In this document: in pieces, positions 34,513 to 42,554 of the stretch
Numbering within the stretch: position 1 is the stretch's first letter
Layout: each line of letters begins with the position of its first letter
Origin: Lachnospiraceae bacterium
Lineage (GTDB): Bacteria > Bacillota > Clostridia > Lachnospirales > Lachnospiraceae
Assembly (NCBI GenBank): GCA_021203205.1
Contig: JAJQBQ010000006.1
Location: 9,184-57,713 of the forward strand
DNA: 48,530 nt
Direction of reading: 5' to 3'
Notes under the pieces: model-generated
What the model saw: the letters and a program-made list of their open reading frames with translations, nothing else
Told to the model about the DNA's origin: nothing
Database searches by the model: none
Program-made: the position numbers and the translations under genes

Positions 34513-35475
34513 CTAAATAATAATCAGATACACCGTCGCGATGGACACGATAATCTGCAAAATTGCAAAGCGGAACACCGTCTGCGTGTTGGACCACTCC
34601 AGGTTTTTGCGCACATGGTCATGCAGCGGCAGCCGCACATTTTTCATGATATTGACATGCAGTACGCGGATAATCGTCACCTTGACAAGTCCCAGCCCGC
34701 CATCTAAGATCAGCACGATCGCCGCCGGCAGAAAGATAAACGGGCTGCCCGTCTTCATGGCTGCCAGAGCGATGAACACCCCCATGGCCCTGGATCCGGC
34801 GTCGCCCATCATGAGGCGGCTCGGCGTCGCGTTGTACCACAGATATCCCAGAATGCAGACCACGAAAATCAGAATCAGGAAGGAAAACTCATCCTCTGAC
34901 CCGGTCACTTCCATGACCGCATACAGTGTGATCAGAGAGATAATGGAAAGCGTCCCTGACAGACCGTCCACACCGTCCGAGCAGTTCGTCACGTTGATAG
35001 ACATCCACACCAGCAGCACGGCCAGCACAAAGTACACCGGCACAGGAAAATCCACGGTGATCCCGAATATCGCAAACGAAACCGCAGATGTGTTAAAATA
35101 CAGAAATGTCCCCGCGGCCACCACGGCCACCGCCAGATCCATCAGACCTTTCTTCAGCTCGCCCCATGGTTTTTCCGATGCGTCATCCAGATACCCGGTC
35201 AGCATCTCCACCGCAACGAGCGCTATGTAAATGATCAGTTCCGGGCTGACATCCGCAAAGATCAGCGCCGTCACCGCGAACACCAGCACAAAGATAATAC
35301 CGGCACCGCGCGGCTTTCCCGCGGAATTTTTTCCCTGCACGGCGTAATCCCTTCCGCCGTCTTTCGGGAGATACTTCGCAAACTTTGCGGTACACAGGCA
35401 GGTCAGCAAAAACGCGGCCAGGATGCCTGCGAAGGCAATCACCGGAGAATTCTCCGGAAAAAACATGTGAATCAT
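34513..35475 (-). CDS. MraY/WecA-family glycosyl-1-phosphate transferase
   Basis: The 320-residue integral membrane protein has about ten hydrophobic segments. MraY-type motifs are visible: SAGKPRGAGI (first loop), GYLDDASEK (Asp pair), NVTNCSDGVDGLSGT, MMGDAGSRAMG, and PLHDHVRKNLEWSNTQTVFRF. The last corresponds to the MraY P-x-HHH loop, but the middle His is Asp. The family transfers a sugar-phosphate from a UDP-sugar to undecaprenyl phosphate. This copy lies beside a ROK kinase rather than in the dcw cluster, so it could be a paralog rather than the cell's main MraY. The start ATG 35475 (MIHMFFPEN) has an AAAGGAAA site; the longer open frame adds only a basic lead. Confidence 0.85.
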   Translation of the reverse strand: MIHMFFPENSPVIAFAGILAAFLLTCLCTAKFAKYLPKDGGRDYAVQGKNSAGKPRGAGIIFVLVFAVTALIFADVSPELIIYIALVAVEMLTGYLDDASEKPWGELKKGLMDLAVAVVAAGTFLYFNTSAVSFAIFGITVDFPVPVYFVLAVLLVWMSINVTNCSDGVDGLSGTLSIISLITLYAVMEVTGSEDEFSFLILIFVVCILGYLWYNATPSRLMMGDAGSRAMGVFIALAAMKTGSPFIFLPAAIVLILDGGLGLVKVTIIRVLHVNIMKNVRLPLHDHVRKNLEWSNTQTVFRFAILQIIVSIATVYLIII

Positions 35476-35736
35476 ACCGTTTCCTTTCTCTTTTCCGTTT
35501 TTTCTTTTCAAAAAACTTCACGTGTATATTTTAGGACACCTGTTACATTATCTGTTTTAATTTTCGAAATAATGACACCCGGATACGGAGACCTTGAATT
35601 TTTGTTCCGTGGTTTCATTATTTTGACCCCGGAATCATATGATGCTCCTGTTCCCCTGCATCATGTCTTATTTCTTTTCGACTGAAATTCTCTCATCCGC
35701 CGAAACAGGATAACCAGATTATTTTATAACAGCTCT

Positions 35737-36678
35737 CTACAGCTGCCTGTATATTTCTTCCAGCTCCTCCGGTGAAAATACGTAATGGGAATTACAGAAC
35801 TGACAGTTCAGCTCCACATCCTTTCCCTCACCGATCAGACTTCTGAGTTCCTTCTTTCCCATCGTGATCAGCGCCTTCGTCACGCGTTCCCGGCTGCAGT
35901 TGCATTTGAATGCCGTCGGTATGCGATCAGTGATCTCCACCGGGCCAAGACCTGTAAGTGCGTAATCCAGAATTTCCTCCGGCGTCATCCCCTGCTCCAG
36001 AAGATCCGTGACCGAAGTGATGGCGTTTACATTCTCCTCCAGACGATCAATCACCTTTTCGTCCGCAAACGGCATCAGCTGCAGAATGAATCCTCCTGCC
36101 TGAGCGACCGTATTGTCGCGGTTCATCAGCACTCCCAGCCCCACGGCCGACGGTATCTGCTCCGAATATGCGAAATAATAGGTCAGATCGTCGCCGATCT
36201 CGCCCGTGGTGAGGGGTACCTGCCCGGAATACGGTTCCTTTAAACCGAGATCACGGATCACGGTCAGCGTGCCCTGGTTCAGTGCCGCACCGACATCCAG
36301 CTTTCCCAGATAATTCGGCGGCATAATCAGATCCGTGCGGTTTGCGTACCCTTTCACATTCGCCTGCGAATCCGCCGTCACACACAGACCGCCGATGGGC
36401 CCGTCGCACTGAATCTGAAGCGTCAGCAGGTCATCCTGCCCCTTCATCATGGCACCCATCATGCCGCCGGCAGTCAGCAGACGCCCGAGCGCCGCGGTCA
36501 CCACCGGGCTGGTGTTATGCACATTCCGCGCGTACTCCACTAGGTTCCGCGTGGTTGCCGCGAAAGCGCGGATACTGCCGTTGCCCGCCATAGCGCGGAC
36601 GATGTAATCGTCTGTGGGCGCGGCGGCTTTCGCCTTCTCAGATACTTCTCTTTTCTTTTTTTCTTCATTTATATCCAT
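35737..36678 (-). CDS. hslO: Redox-regulated chaperone Hsp33
   Basis: The 313-residue protein has the Hsp33 N-terminal domain (DDYIVRAMAGNGSIRAFA; ALGRLLTAGGMMGAMMKG; QIQCDGPIGGL) and the C-terminal zinc switch with CNC (in AFKCNCSRERV) and CQFC (in LNCQFCNSHYVF). Oxidation of these Cys residues releases zinc and activates holdase function in the cytosol. Its start lies 14 bp inside the 3' end of the methyltransferase gene, so the two are translationally coupled. The N-terminus has about 20 extra Lys/Glu/Ala residues before the conserved start. Confidence 0.96.
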   Translation of the reverse strand: MDINEEKKKREVSEKAKAAAPTDDYIVRAMAGNGSIRAFAATTRNLVEYARNVHNTSPVVTAALGRLLTAGGMMGAMMKGQDDLLTLQIQCDGPIGGLCVTADSQANVKGYANRTDLIMPPNYLGKLDVGAALNQGTLTVIRDLGLKEPYSGQVPLTTGEIGDDLTYYFAYSEQIPSAVGLGVLMNRDNTVAQAGGFILQLMPFADEKVIDRLEENVNAITSVTDLLEQGMTPEEILDYALTGLGPVEITDRIPTAFKCNCSRERVTKALITMGKKELRSLIGEGKDVELNCQFCNSHYVFSPEELEEIYRQL

Positions 36679-37435
36679 AGAAACCCTCTTTTCCCTTTTC
36701 CCGCAGCGTCACATACAGCCGCTCTGTCCGCCCTCCCGGCTCACCGCCGGTGTCCGCGTCGATCATCCCTAAAAGCTCCATTCCGGCATCCGCAGCCGCT
36801 TTTGCCACTTCCTCCGGCGCAAAGCCCCGCTGATAATGCGTCTCCACGCACCGGTCATAACGCCCATCCGCCGCGCGGATGAAAAAATCCAGATCATACT
36901 CGTTGATCTTCTCTTCCTCATGCCACGTATTATCCCAGATAAAACAGCACTCCTCCCGCGTCTCCGCGATGACACTGTCGCCGATCTCTTCATATTTATA
37001 TGCCGTGTCAATATCGCACACAAAAATGCCGCCCGGGTCGAGATAATTGTTCACCAGCCGGAAGACCTGCGTAAGCTCCGCCGTCTCCAACAGGTAATTC
37101 AGCGAATTGCACAGGCTCACCGCAGCCCGCACAGTCCCGTAAAGTTCGAACTCGCGCATATCCTGCTCCAGGTACAAAATGTCATGCCCGGAGTGTTCCC
37201 TTTTCTCCATGGCGATATTCAGCATGTCGCAGGAAGCATCCACGCCGATCATGTCATAACCTGCCTGAGCGAGCAGCTCCGTCATGGTGCCTGTGCCGCA
37301 GCCAAGATCCAGCACAAGCCCGTCCGCGATGCCGTATTTTTTTAATTCAGACACCACAAAAGCGCCCCACTCTTCGTAGGGCACATTATCCATCAGCAGG
37401 TCATAGACCCCGGCAAAACCTGTATATGCGTCCAT
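36665..37435 (-). CDS. Class I SAM-dependent methyltransferase
   Basis: The 256-residue protein has the Rossmann-type motif I VLDLGCGTGTMTELLAQ (about 41-57), the acidic end of strand 2 in MIGVDASCDML, motif II LYLEQDMREFELYG and the motif DPGGIFVCDIDT. The start MDAYTGFAGVYDLLMDNVPY matches a group often found beside hslO in Lachnospiraceae. The substrate is unknown. It is first in a two-gene operon with hslO. The leader of about 140 nt follows the promoter near 37577-37605. Confidence 0.9.
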   Translation of the reverse strand: MDAYTGFAGVYDLLMDNVPYEEWGAFVVSELKKYGIADGLVLDLGCGTGTMTELLAQAGYDMIGVDASCDMLNIAMEKREHSGHDILYLEQDMREFELYGTVRAAVSLCNSLNYLLETAELTQVFRLVNNYLDPGGIFVCDIDTAYKYEEIGDSVIAETREECCFIWDNTWHEEEKINEYDLDFFIRAADGRYDRCVETHYQRGFAPEEVAKAAADAGMELLGMIDADTGGEPGGRTERLYVTLREKGKEGFYGYK

Positions 37436-37576
37436 ATTTCCTGTGAAACCTCATTTCAAAGCGTCACTCTTCACGTAACAAAAAATATCAGCCTCATGGT
37501 GTCCGTCGAAAGGCTTGCATACCCTTCCGGTTTTCATGTTTCCCGAGTGATATTTTAAGTCCTTTCACCGGACGAA

Positions 37577-37605
37577 AGAATAACACAATCTACTGTTTTT
37601 TACAA
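37577..37605 (-). promoter_or_regulatory. Promoter of the methyltransferase-hslO operon
   Basis: Minus-strand TTGTAA (37605-37600) and TATTCT (37582-37577) have a 17-bp spacer. Confidence 0.5.
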
Positions 37606-37631
37606 GATATTTCTATCCTGCTTTCCGAATT

Positions 37632-37775
37632 GTAACGCCATTCACAACCACCCCCGCATTCGCAAAAGTCGAGCCGAATTTTTATCTTAGCCGATGAGTA
37701 AATTCGAGACTTTTGCGAGTGAGAGGGAGGCCGTGAATCGTAACTACACAGTCATTCTCTGTGAATAGTTACGCG
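37632..37775. repeat. Palindromic element(s) in the divergent intergenic region
   Basis: GTAACGCCATTCACAACCACCC (near 37632) and GGGAGGCCGTGAATCGTAAC (37725-37744) are imperfect inverted termini. Between them, CGCAAAAGTCGAG and CTCGAATTT-type arms pair as in the element at 30834. A second unit overlaps the right end: GTAACTACACAG / CTGTGAATAGTTAC (37740-37772) is a compact hairpin. The whole lies just upstream of the promoter for the gene at 37863. Confidence 0.7.
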
Positions 37776-37783
37776 AAAACAAC

Positions 37784-37812
37784 TTGACACGGCCGCAACT
37801 TGTGAGTATAAA
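37784..37812 (+). promoter_or_regulatory. Promoter for the gene at 37863
   Basis: TTGACA (37784-37789) and TATAAA (37807-37812) have a 17-bp spacer, beginning 9 bp after the palindromic element. Confidence 0.7.
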
Positions 37813-37862
37813 AAGGGGAAGAGTAAATGGGGGTACCTGTGTGAAAATCACTCCGGTAAGCG

Positions 37863-38951
37863 ATGGTTTTCACCTCCTCCGGAATGAGGATTATTACTTT
37901 GATCGAAAAACATATTCGAAAACTCGCGTTGCGCCATATGATTTTTCCCGTTCTCATGCTGGCCGCGATCGGTGCGCTGTTTCATTTTCTCCCGTTTTCC
38001 GAGGTTTTCCACCCGGAGACGATTGAAAGTCTGTCATCCATCAGCTTTCAGTATTCGGAGGACGAACCCTACGTGACGCTCACCTGCGATTACCTGCGCT
38101 ACACCGGTTATGACCACTACGTGAGCGGGAATAAAGCGGGCTCCTACTATTACACCTTTTTGGATGACACCTGCTATTTCGTGCTGATTCGCACGGCAAA
38201 TTATAACCTCTGGTGCGTTCCGGGGGAGCAAACCGTAGTGCTGTCTTATACGCTGACCGATCAGACGGTTTCCGGCAAGGTATTAAAAACCTCCCATATT
38301 CCTTCGGATCTCTTCACACAAATGGCAGACGATCTGGGCTGGACAACCGAGGGGCTGACGGAAGTATGCAGTTCTTACTATATCAGTGAGTGCACGTTTG
38401 ACGTGACCATCTACACTTATCTGCGCTGGGGATTGTCGATTCTTGCCGTCTTCTTTGCTCTGGCCCTCATTGTTTATATATTCTGGCTCTTAAGGCCTTC
38501 CTTCTACACCGGTACACTGTGTCTTCTGCGCTACGGCCCGGTCCGCAGACAGTTTCGAAAGGCAAACGCCGAGCTCGCCGGAGATATTGTGGTGAGGTTG
38601 GGAAATGTATGTCTTACGCCTGATTTTTATGTGGAGTTCGGTCAGAACCGGCTGATTGTCATGCCGTTAAAGCGTATCCTTTGGGTATACCGCATCGGCG
38701 CTGTGCAGCGCTTCCTTTTCTTCCGCCTGCCGGTCAGCTACCGCATCTACCTGCACGGACGCGGCCATGTGAGCCTTACTTCCGAGCAGATGGACGCGGA
38801 TACTTCCATCAGCATCACGCGCTACTTAAAAACAAATGTGCCGGATCTTCTCGTGGGTTACACGGATTCCAACCGCAGGCTTGCAAAAGACATTGACGCG
38901 GGCAGAAAGAAGAAGCGGCACAACAGTCACAGCAACCAAAAAACCGGCTAA
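37863..38951 (+). CDS. Two-pass membrane protein of unknown function
   Basis: The protein (up to 362 residues) has a basic N-terminus, a membrane segment (about 28-46), an outer domain (about 50-185) rich in Tyr, Thr and Cys, a second membrane segment (about 190-212), and a cytoplasmic domain (about 215-340) that may have a PH-like beta fold (RLGNVCLTPDFYVEFGQNRLIVMPLKRILWVYRIG). The tail is Lys/Arg/His-rich. I do not recognise the family with certainty. The start is unclear: ATG 37863 lies in a possible mRNA hairpin (GTGAAAA/TTTTCAC), ATG 37884 lacks a ribosome site, and TTG 37899 is best placed behind AGGA. Confidence 0.75.
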   Translation: MVFTSSGMRIITLIEKHIRKLALRHMIFPVLMLAAIGALFHFLPFSEVFHPETIESLSSISFQYSEDEPYVTLTCDYLRYTGYDHYVSGNKAGSYYYTFLDDTCYFVLIRTANYNLWCVPGEQTVVLSYTLTDQTVSGKVLKTSHIPSDLFTQMADDLGWTTEGLTEVCSSYYISECTFDVTIYTYLRWGLSILAVFFALALIVYIFWLLRPSFYTGTLCLLRYGPVRRQFRKANAELAGDIVVRLGNVCLTPDFYVEFGQNRLIVMPLKRILWVYRIGAVQRFLFFRLPVSYRIYLHGRGHVSLTSEQMDADTSISITRYLKTNVPDLLVGYTDSNRRLAKDIDAGRKKKRHNSHSNQKTG

Positions 38952-38956
38952 GATAA

Positions 38957-39165
38957 TATGACAAAAGGGACAAAAGATCATGAATGGAACGTTTACGTTC
39001 CATTCATGACCTTGGAAACCGCAAAACACAAAGAATAAGCCATTTTCGAAGAAAAATAGGCGGATTCCGAGTGTTTTCAGGATTTCGGGAGTGCATGAGT
39101 AAACGCTTTACGTTGACCCGGCACGGGAAAACCCGTGTGTCATGACCTTTTGTCACTCGAATTAT
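38957..39165. repeat. Structured intergenic segment with nested inverted repeats
   Basis: Outer arms ATGACAAAAGGGAC (38957) and GTCATGACCTTTTGTCA (39138) are inverted. Inside, TCATGAATGGAACGT / ACGTTCCATTCATGA (38978-39009) is a perfect 15-bp hairpin. AAAACAC / GTGTTTT and CACGGG / CCCGTG stems follow, and a GTCAACGTAAAGCGTTTACT-type repeat lies at 39098-39117. It separates two plus-strand genes. Confidence 0.6.
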
Positions 39166-39185
39166 TATTTCAGAAAGGAAAAACC

Positions 39186-39602
39186 ATGTCAAAACATACA
39201 TCAAAATCGGAAGCTTCTTCATCCGCGGCGCCCGCCGCCTCCGAATCTCAGACGCAACCGGGTTCTGCGGTTTCCGAAAAAGAGGGCGAAAAAAACGCCC
39301 CCTCTGAAACCCCTCACCACAGTCTCTTTTCCCGCATCCTTGCGGTTGGCGGGATCGCCGTCATTCTTGCTCTCTACATCGCCACGCTTTTCTTTGCTAT
39401 CTTCGACCGCTCGGAAACCATGAGTCTGTTTCTCGCCTCGGTTGTGTGCACGATCGTCGTTCCGGTGCTCCTGTATGTCTATAACTGGATCTACCGTTTA
39501 CTGAAAAAAGATCGGGAAGATAAGGAAGAACAGGCAAAGAAAGCCGCTGACACAGAAAACTCCATCCGGGAGAAAGCGAAAATGGAGAGCAGAGCAGAAT
39601 AA
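39186..39602 (+). CDS. Small two-pass membrane protein with Ser/Ala-rich N-terminus
   Basis: The 138-residue protein has a polar start rich in Ser, Ala, Glu and Pro (about 1-45), two membrane segments (ILAVGGIAVILALYIATLFFAIF and LFLASVVCTIVVPVLLYVYNWIY) and a charged coiled-coil-like tail (KKDREDKEEQAKKAADTEN). Both ends should be cytoplasmic. I do not recognise a family. An AGAAAGGAAA site precedes the ATG at 39186. It stands alone between a structured spacer and the convergent GH43 gene. Confidence 0.75.
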   Translation: MSKHTSKSEASSSAAPAASESQTQPGSAVSEKEGEKNAPSETPHHSLFSRILAVGGIAVILALYIATLFFAIFDRSETMSLFLASVVCTIVVPVLLYVYNWIYRLLKKDREDKEEQAKKAADTENSIREKAKMESRAE

Positions 39603-39673
39603 CCGGGCCCCCTTAAAACTGTCCGAAACCCCGAAACAGTCTCTCTGATTTTACAACATACGGTATTCAGGAA

Positions 39674-41392
39674 TCATACGATATACTTAAATTCCGAAAA
39701 CTCCGCCGTTCCTCCCGTTTCTCTCGTCGCATAGCAGTAGAGCGCACCGCGGCAGCCGACAAAATGATCCAGGGTGTAGTAAAGCTGCTTCGGCGGTCCG
39801 ATCTGCTTCCACCCTTCTTCCGTCTCATACTCAAAGACTGCCTCGTCCGTGCCGGTGTGAAAGTCCGTCGTCATGCGAAATCTCACCTTCTCACCGGGCG
39901 ACGGCACACGTTCAATCTCCTCATCTTTTGCAAAATAGACGAAACGCCCGCGCTTTCTCGTGAGCGCCGCAATATAGAATCCGTCTTCCTCCCTCGTCAG
40001 CGCAATCATGCCGTACTGTCCCATGAATGCTGCAAGTCCCGCGAAATCACCGCACTTTAAATCGGAGCCGTCCACGGTCACCTCCATGCAACACCCCGGA
40101 AAGATCGTCCGCTGCGTCAATGTATTTCTTGCCTCATTAAGACTTCTGCTTAACGTTCCGGCAGTGATGCGAAGCACATCCGGCTTCGGAAATTCATAAA
40201 AAGCAGGATCCGGAATATGATTCCACTGCCATGGCTTCTTCAGCTTCATACCCGGAACAGGAGTTCCCCTTTCCGGAATACTGCTGTGATAAATTCTGTA
40301 ATCTTCTCTCCCGAAATCGGGAGAAAGATTTTTTCTGTCATCCTCCCTGTGGACGCCGGAGTACTCCTTTCTGTCATCCCCTCTGTAATAACCTGAGTGA
40401 TTCTTTCTGTCATCCTCCGTATTCTCACCGACACCGCTATATAAATCTTCCGATTCCTTTATTTCTTCCAGAAAATCTCCGTCCGTGATAAGCGGTTCAT
40501 ACACATAATCCGGTCTCGTACTTTCCACCGGGACTTCGCGGGGTGCTTTCCCGTCCGCACCGAAAACAGGAAAATTGCGCTCGAAGCGCACGGGCACCAG
40601 CACCGGGATTCTTCCCACCGCGCCGCTGTCCTGAAAGAGCATGGCATACCATCTGCCGTCCGGCGTATCGACAATGCCGCCCTGCGCCACGCCGGCATTG
40701 CGGTAGCCCATGTCATCGTCCAGCACATCTCTGCCGATAAACGTGCCTTCCAGGCTGTCCGACACATAACATGCTTCCACGCGCCGCTTCGTACCGCTCG
40801 CGTACCAGTGAATCAGAAACACATAATAATAGCCATTGATCTTATAAAAATGAGAGCCCTCATATCCAAGCGACACATCTCCGATATCCTGTATGATCAT
40901 CCGGTGAAGGCCGCCCTTCTTTGGGCCGCTCAAATCTGCTTTCAGTTCCGTAATATAAATTTTCATGCCGCCATAAACGATATAGACGCGGTCATCGTCA
41001 TCAAACAGCAGTGATGCATCGTGATAAAAGCCGCTGATTTCTCTCCTCTGCCACGGCCCCTCGATCTTCTCCGATGTAAACAGATATGTTTTATGCGTAT
41101 CATTCGCCACGAACAGCACGTAAAACGTCCCCTTGTGGTAGCGCAGCGTCGGCGCCCACATGCCGGCCCCATAGATGTTCAGGCCATCCTCCATGCGCTG
41201 CGCAGGCGTATCTTCCAGAATATCATAAAGATATGTCGCTATCTCCCAGTTTACCAGGTCATAGGAACGCAGAATCACGCCGCCCGGCATGTAGTGCATG
41301 GTTGTCGACACCATATAATATGTATCATCCACACGGATAACGTCCACGTCCGGGTAATCCTGACGGGTAACTGGATTCGTAAACTGTTTCAT
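39674..41392 (-). CDS. Glycoside hydrolase family 43 (beta-xylosidase/arabinofuranosidase-like) with repeat insert
   Basis: The 572-residue enzyme has an N-terminal five-bladed propeller (about 1-300) and a C-terminal beta sandwich (about 385-570), as in GH43 xylosidases. The catalytic residues are placed at D15 (DYPDVDVIR), the pKa-tuning Asp in HDASLLFDDDDRVYIVYGG, and the acid Glu in GYEGSHFYK. There is no signal peptide, so it is probably cytoplasmic and acts on imported xylo- or arabino-oligosaccharides. Between the domains, residues about 315-375 carry four diverged 12-13-residue repeats (EDDRKNHSGYYR, GDDRKEYSGVHR and others) that are not part of the family. A GAGAGGGGG site precedes the ATG. 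The gene is monocistronic, with no sugar transporter beside it. Confidence 0.9.
   Translation of the reverse strand: MKQFTNPVTRQDYPDVDVIRVDDTYYMVSTTMHYMPGGVILRSYDLVNWEIATYLYDILEDTPAQRMEDGLNIYGAGMWAPTLRYHKGTFYVLFVANDTHKTYLFTSEKIEGPWQRREISGFYHDASLLFDDDDRVYIVYGGMKIYITELKADLSGPKKGGLHRMIIQDIGDVSLGYEGSHFYKINGYYYVFLIHWYASGTKRRVEACYVSDSLEGTFIGRDVLDDDMGYRNAGVAQGGIVDTPDGRWYAMLFQDSGAVGRIPVLVPVRFERNFPVFGADGKAPREVPVESTRPDYVYEPLITDGDFLEEIKESEDLYSGVGENTEDDRKNHSGYYRGDDRKEYSGVHREDDRKNLSPDFGREDYRIYHSSIPERGTPVPGMKLKKPWQWNHIPDPAFYEFPKPDVLRITAGTLSRSLNEARNTLTQRTIFPGCCMEVTVDGSDLKCGDFAGLAAFMGQYGMIALTREEDGFYIAALTRKRGRFVYFAKDEEIERVPSPGEKVRFRMTTDFHTGTDEAVFEYETEEGWKQIGPPKQLYYTLDHFVGCRGALYCYATRETGGTAEFSEFKYIV
40296..40430. 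repeat. 36-39-bp in-frame tandem repeat inside the GH43 gene
   Basis: Units begin CTGTMATC at 40296, 40335, 40371 and 40407, giving spacings of 39, 36 and 36 bp, all multiples of three. They encode the EDDRKNHSGYYR-type repeats of the interdomain linker. Confidence 0.85.
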
Positions 41393-41560
41393 GGTAACCC
41401 CCTCTCATGTGTCCTGCGAACTGTTTTCTCATGCAAAAATCTTTTGCTATTTTTATATATAAAAATTATATTTCTTTTCAAAGTTAAATATCTTACGCTG
41501 TTTTTTCAGTGTCAAATATCTTATACACTTCACGTAATTGTATACTGTTCAAAGCCGTTT

Positions 41561-42310
41561 TTATGCTTCTCTTACCGCTGCCACGAACTCATCCACCAGC
41601 CGCCCGTCCTTGCCTCCTTCAGGTCTTTCCACCCCGGAAGAGACATCCACGCCGTCCGGGTGCAGTACGCGAATGGCGTCCTTTACATTTCCCGGATGCA
41701 GTCCTCCCGCCAGAAGAAACTGCTTTTCATCTCTCGGGATACTTTTCACCAGATTCCAGTCAAACGTTTTGCCGCTTCCGGGCACGGCCGCGTCAAAAAC
41801 ATAGCCGTGAATGTATTTATTCGCATGATATTCCTCGTAACGATCCATATCCTTCACATTGAAGGCTTTCCAGATTTGGATTTTCATACTCTTTTCTCCG
41901 GACACCTGAAAAATATCCCCGGATTTTTCTCCCTGCGTCTGAAAAATACTCTTTGAATTTTCTCCCTGCGTCTGAAAATTATCATCCGTAATTTCTCTAT
42001 GAATCTGAAAGATGTCTTCCGGCACTTCTTCATACGCCCGGAAAATATCCCCCGACACTTCTCCGTGCGCCTGCAAAATATCGAATCCCGCCTCAGCGAC
42101 CTCGCGTACCTGCTCTGCCGTCGGCGAGACAAGCACTGCTACTTTCTGTATGGCGGGATCCAGCTCTGCCATGATCTCTTTCGCCCGCGTAAGGCTGATA
42201 TTTCTCCTGCTTTTCGAAAAAAAGAGAACCATCCCCGCATAATCCACATGATTTCTGTTCAAATATTCAGCTTCCGCCGGACTTGTCAGCCCGCATATTT
42301 TAATTTTCAT
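41561..42310 (-). CDS. trpF: Phosphoribosylanthranilate isomerase with six 11-residue repeats
   Basis: The 249-residue TIM-barrel enzyme performs the Amadori rearrangement in tryptophan synthesis. It has MKIKICGLTSPAEAEYLN (catalytic Cys in KICGL), DYAGMVLFFSKSRRNIS, KVAVLVSPT, FDAAVPGSGKTFDWNL (catalytic Asp), FLLAGGLHPGNV and GVDVSSGVERPEGGKD. Normal length is about 200-210. The surplus is a run of six 11-residue units starting at the native motif DILQAHGEVSG and continuing DIFRAYEEVPE, DIFQIHREITD and so on, up to KIQIWKAFNV, where the normal fold resumes. The start ATG 42310 has an AGGGAG site. No other trp genes are adjacent. Confidence 0.93.
   Translation of the reverse strand: MKIKICGLTSPAEAEYLNRNHVDYAGMVLFFSKSRRNISLTRAKEIMAELDPAIQKVAVLVSPTAEQVREVAEAGFDILQAHGEVSGDIFRAYEEVPEDIFQIHREITDDNFQTQGENSKSIFQTQGEKSGDIFQVSGEKSMKIQIWKAFNVKDMDRYEEYHANKYIHGYVFDAAVPGSGKTFDWNLVKSIPRDEKQFLLAGGLHPGNVKDAIRVLHPDGVDVSSGVERPEGGKDGRLVDEFVAAVREA
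41906..42103. repeat. 33-bp in-frame tandem repeat, six copies, within trpF
   Basis: Units start at 41906, 41939, 41972, 42005, 42038 and 42071, exactly 33 bp apart, each beginning CTGAAAAATA or a variant. The unit furthest right (first in the protein) is the conserved enzyme motif, so the array grew from native coding sequence. The two units furthest left are the most alike. Confidence 0.93.
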
Positions 42311-42498
42311 ATAATCTCCCTGTGAACTATCCATGTCTAAAATCAATACGATTATGGTTGACTTCTTTTAATAATCAAAATGATAACACAATCATCTGAA
42401 TTTCGCAAGACGAAATTAGAACATACACGTATTCCACCGTCAATGAGCCTTAATATTTCCTTTTTAAAGTTTAAAGTTTAAATTGTAAAACAGGACTC

Positions 42499-42527
42499 TT
42501 GAATTTGCTTTCTTTCGGTACTATAAT
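42499..42527 (+). promoter_or_regulatory. Promoter of the MATE transporter gene
   Basis: TTGAAT (42499-42504) and TATAAT (42522-42527) have a 17-bp spacer, 27 bp before the ATG. Confidence 0.75.
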
Positions 42528-42554
42528 TCACCTCTGGCAGGAGTGTAAAATACC

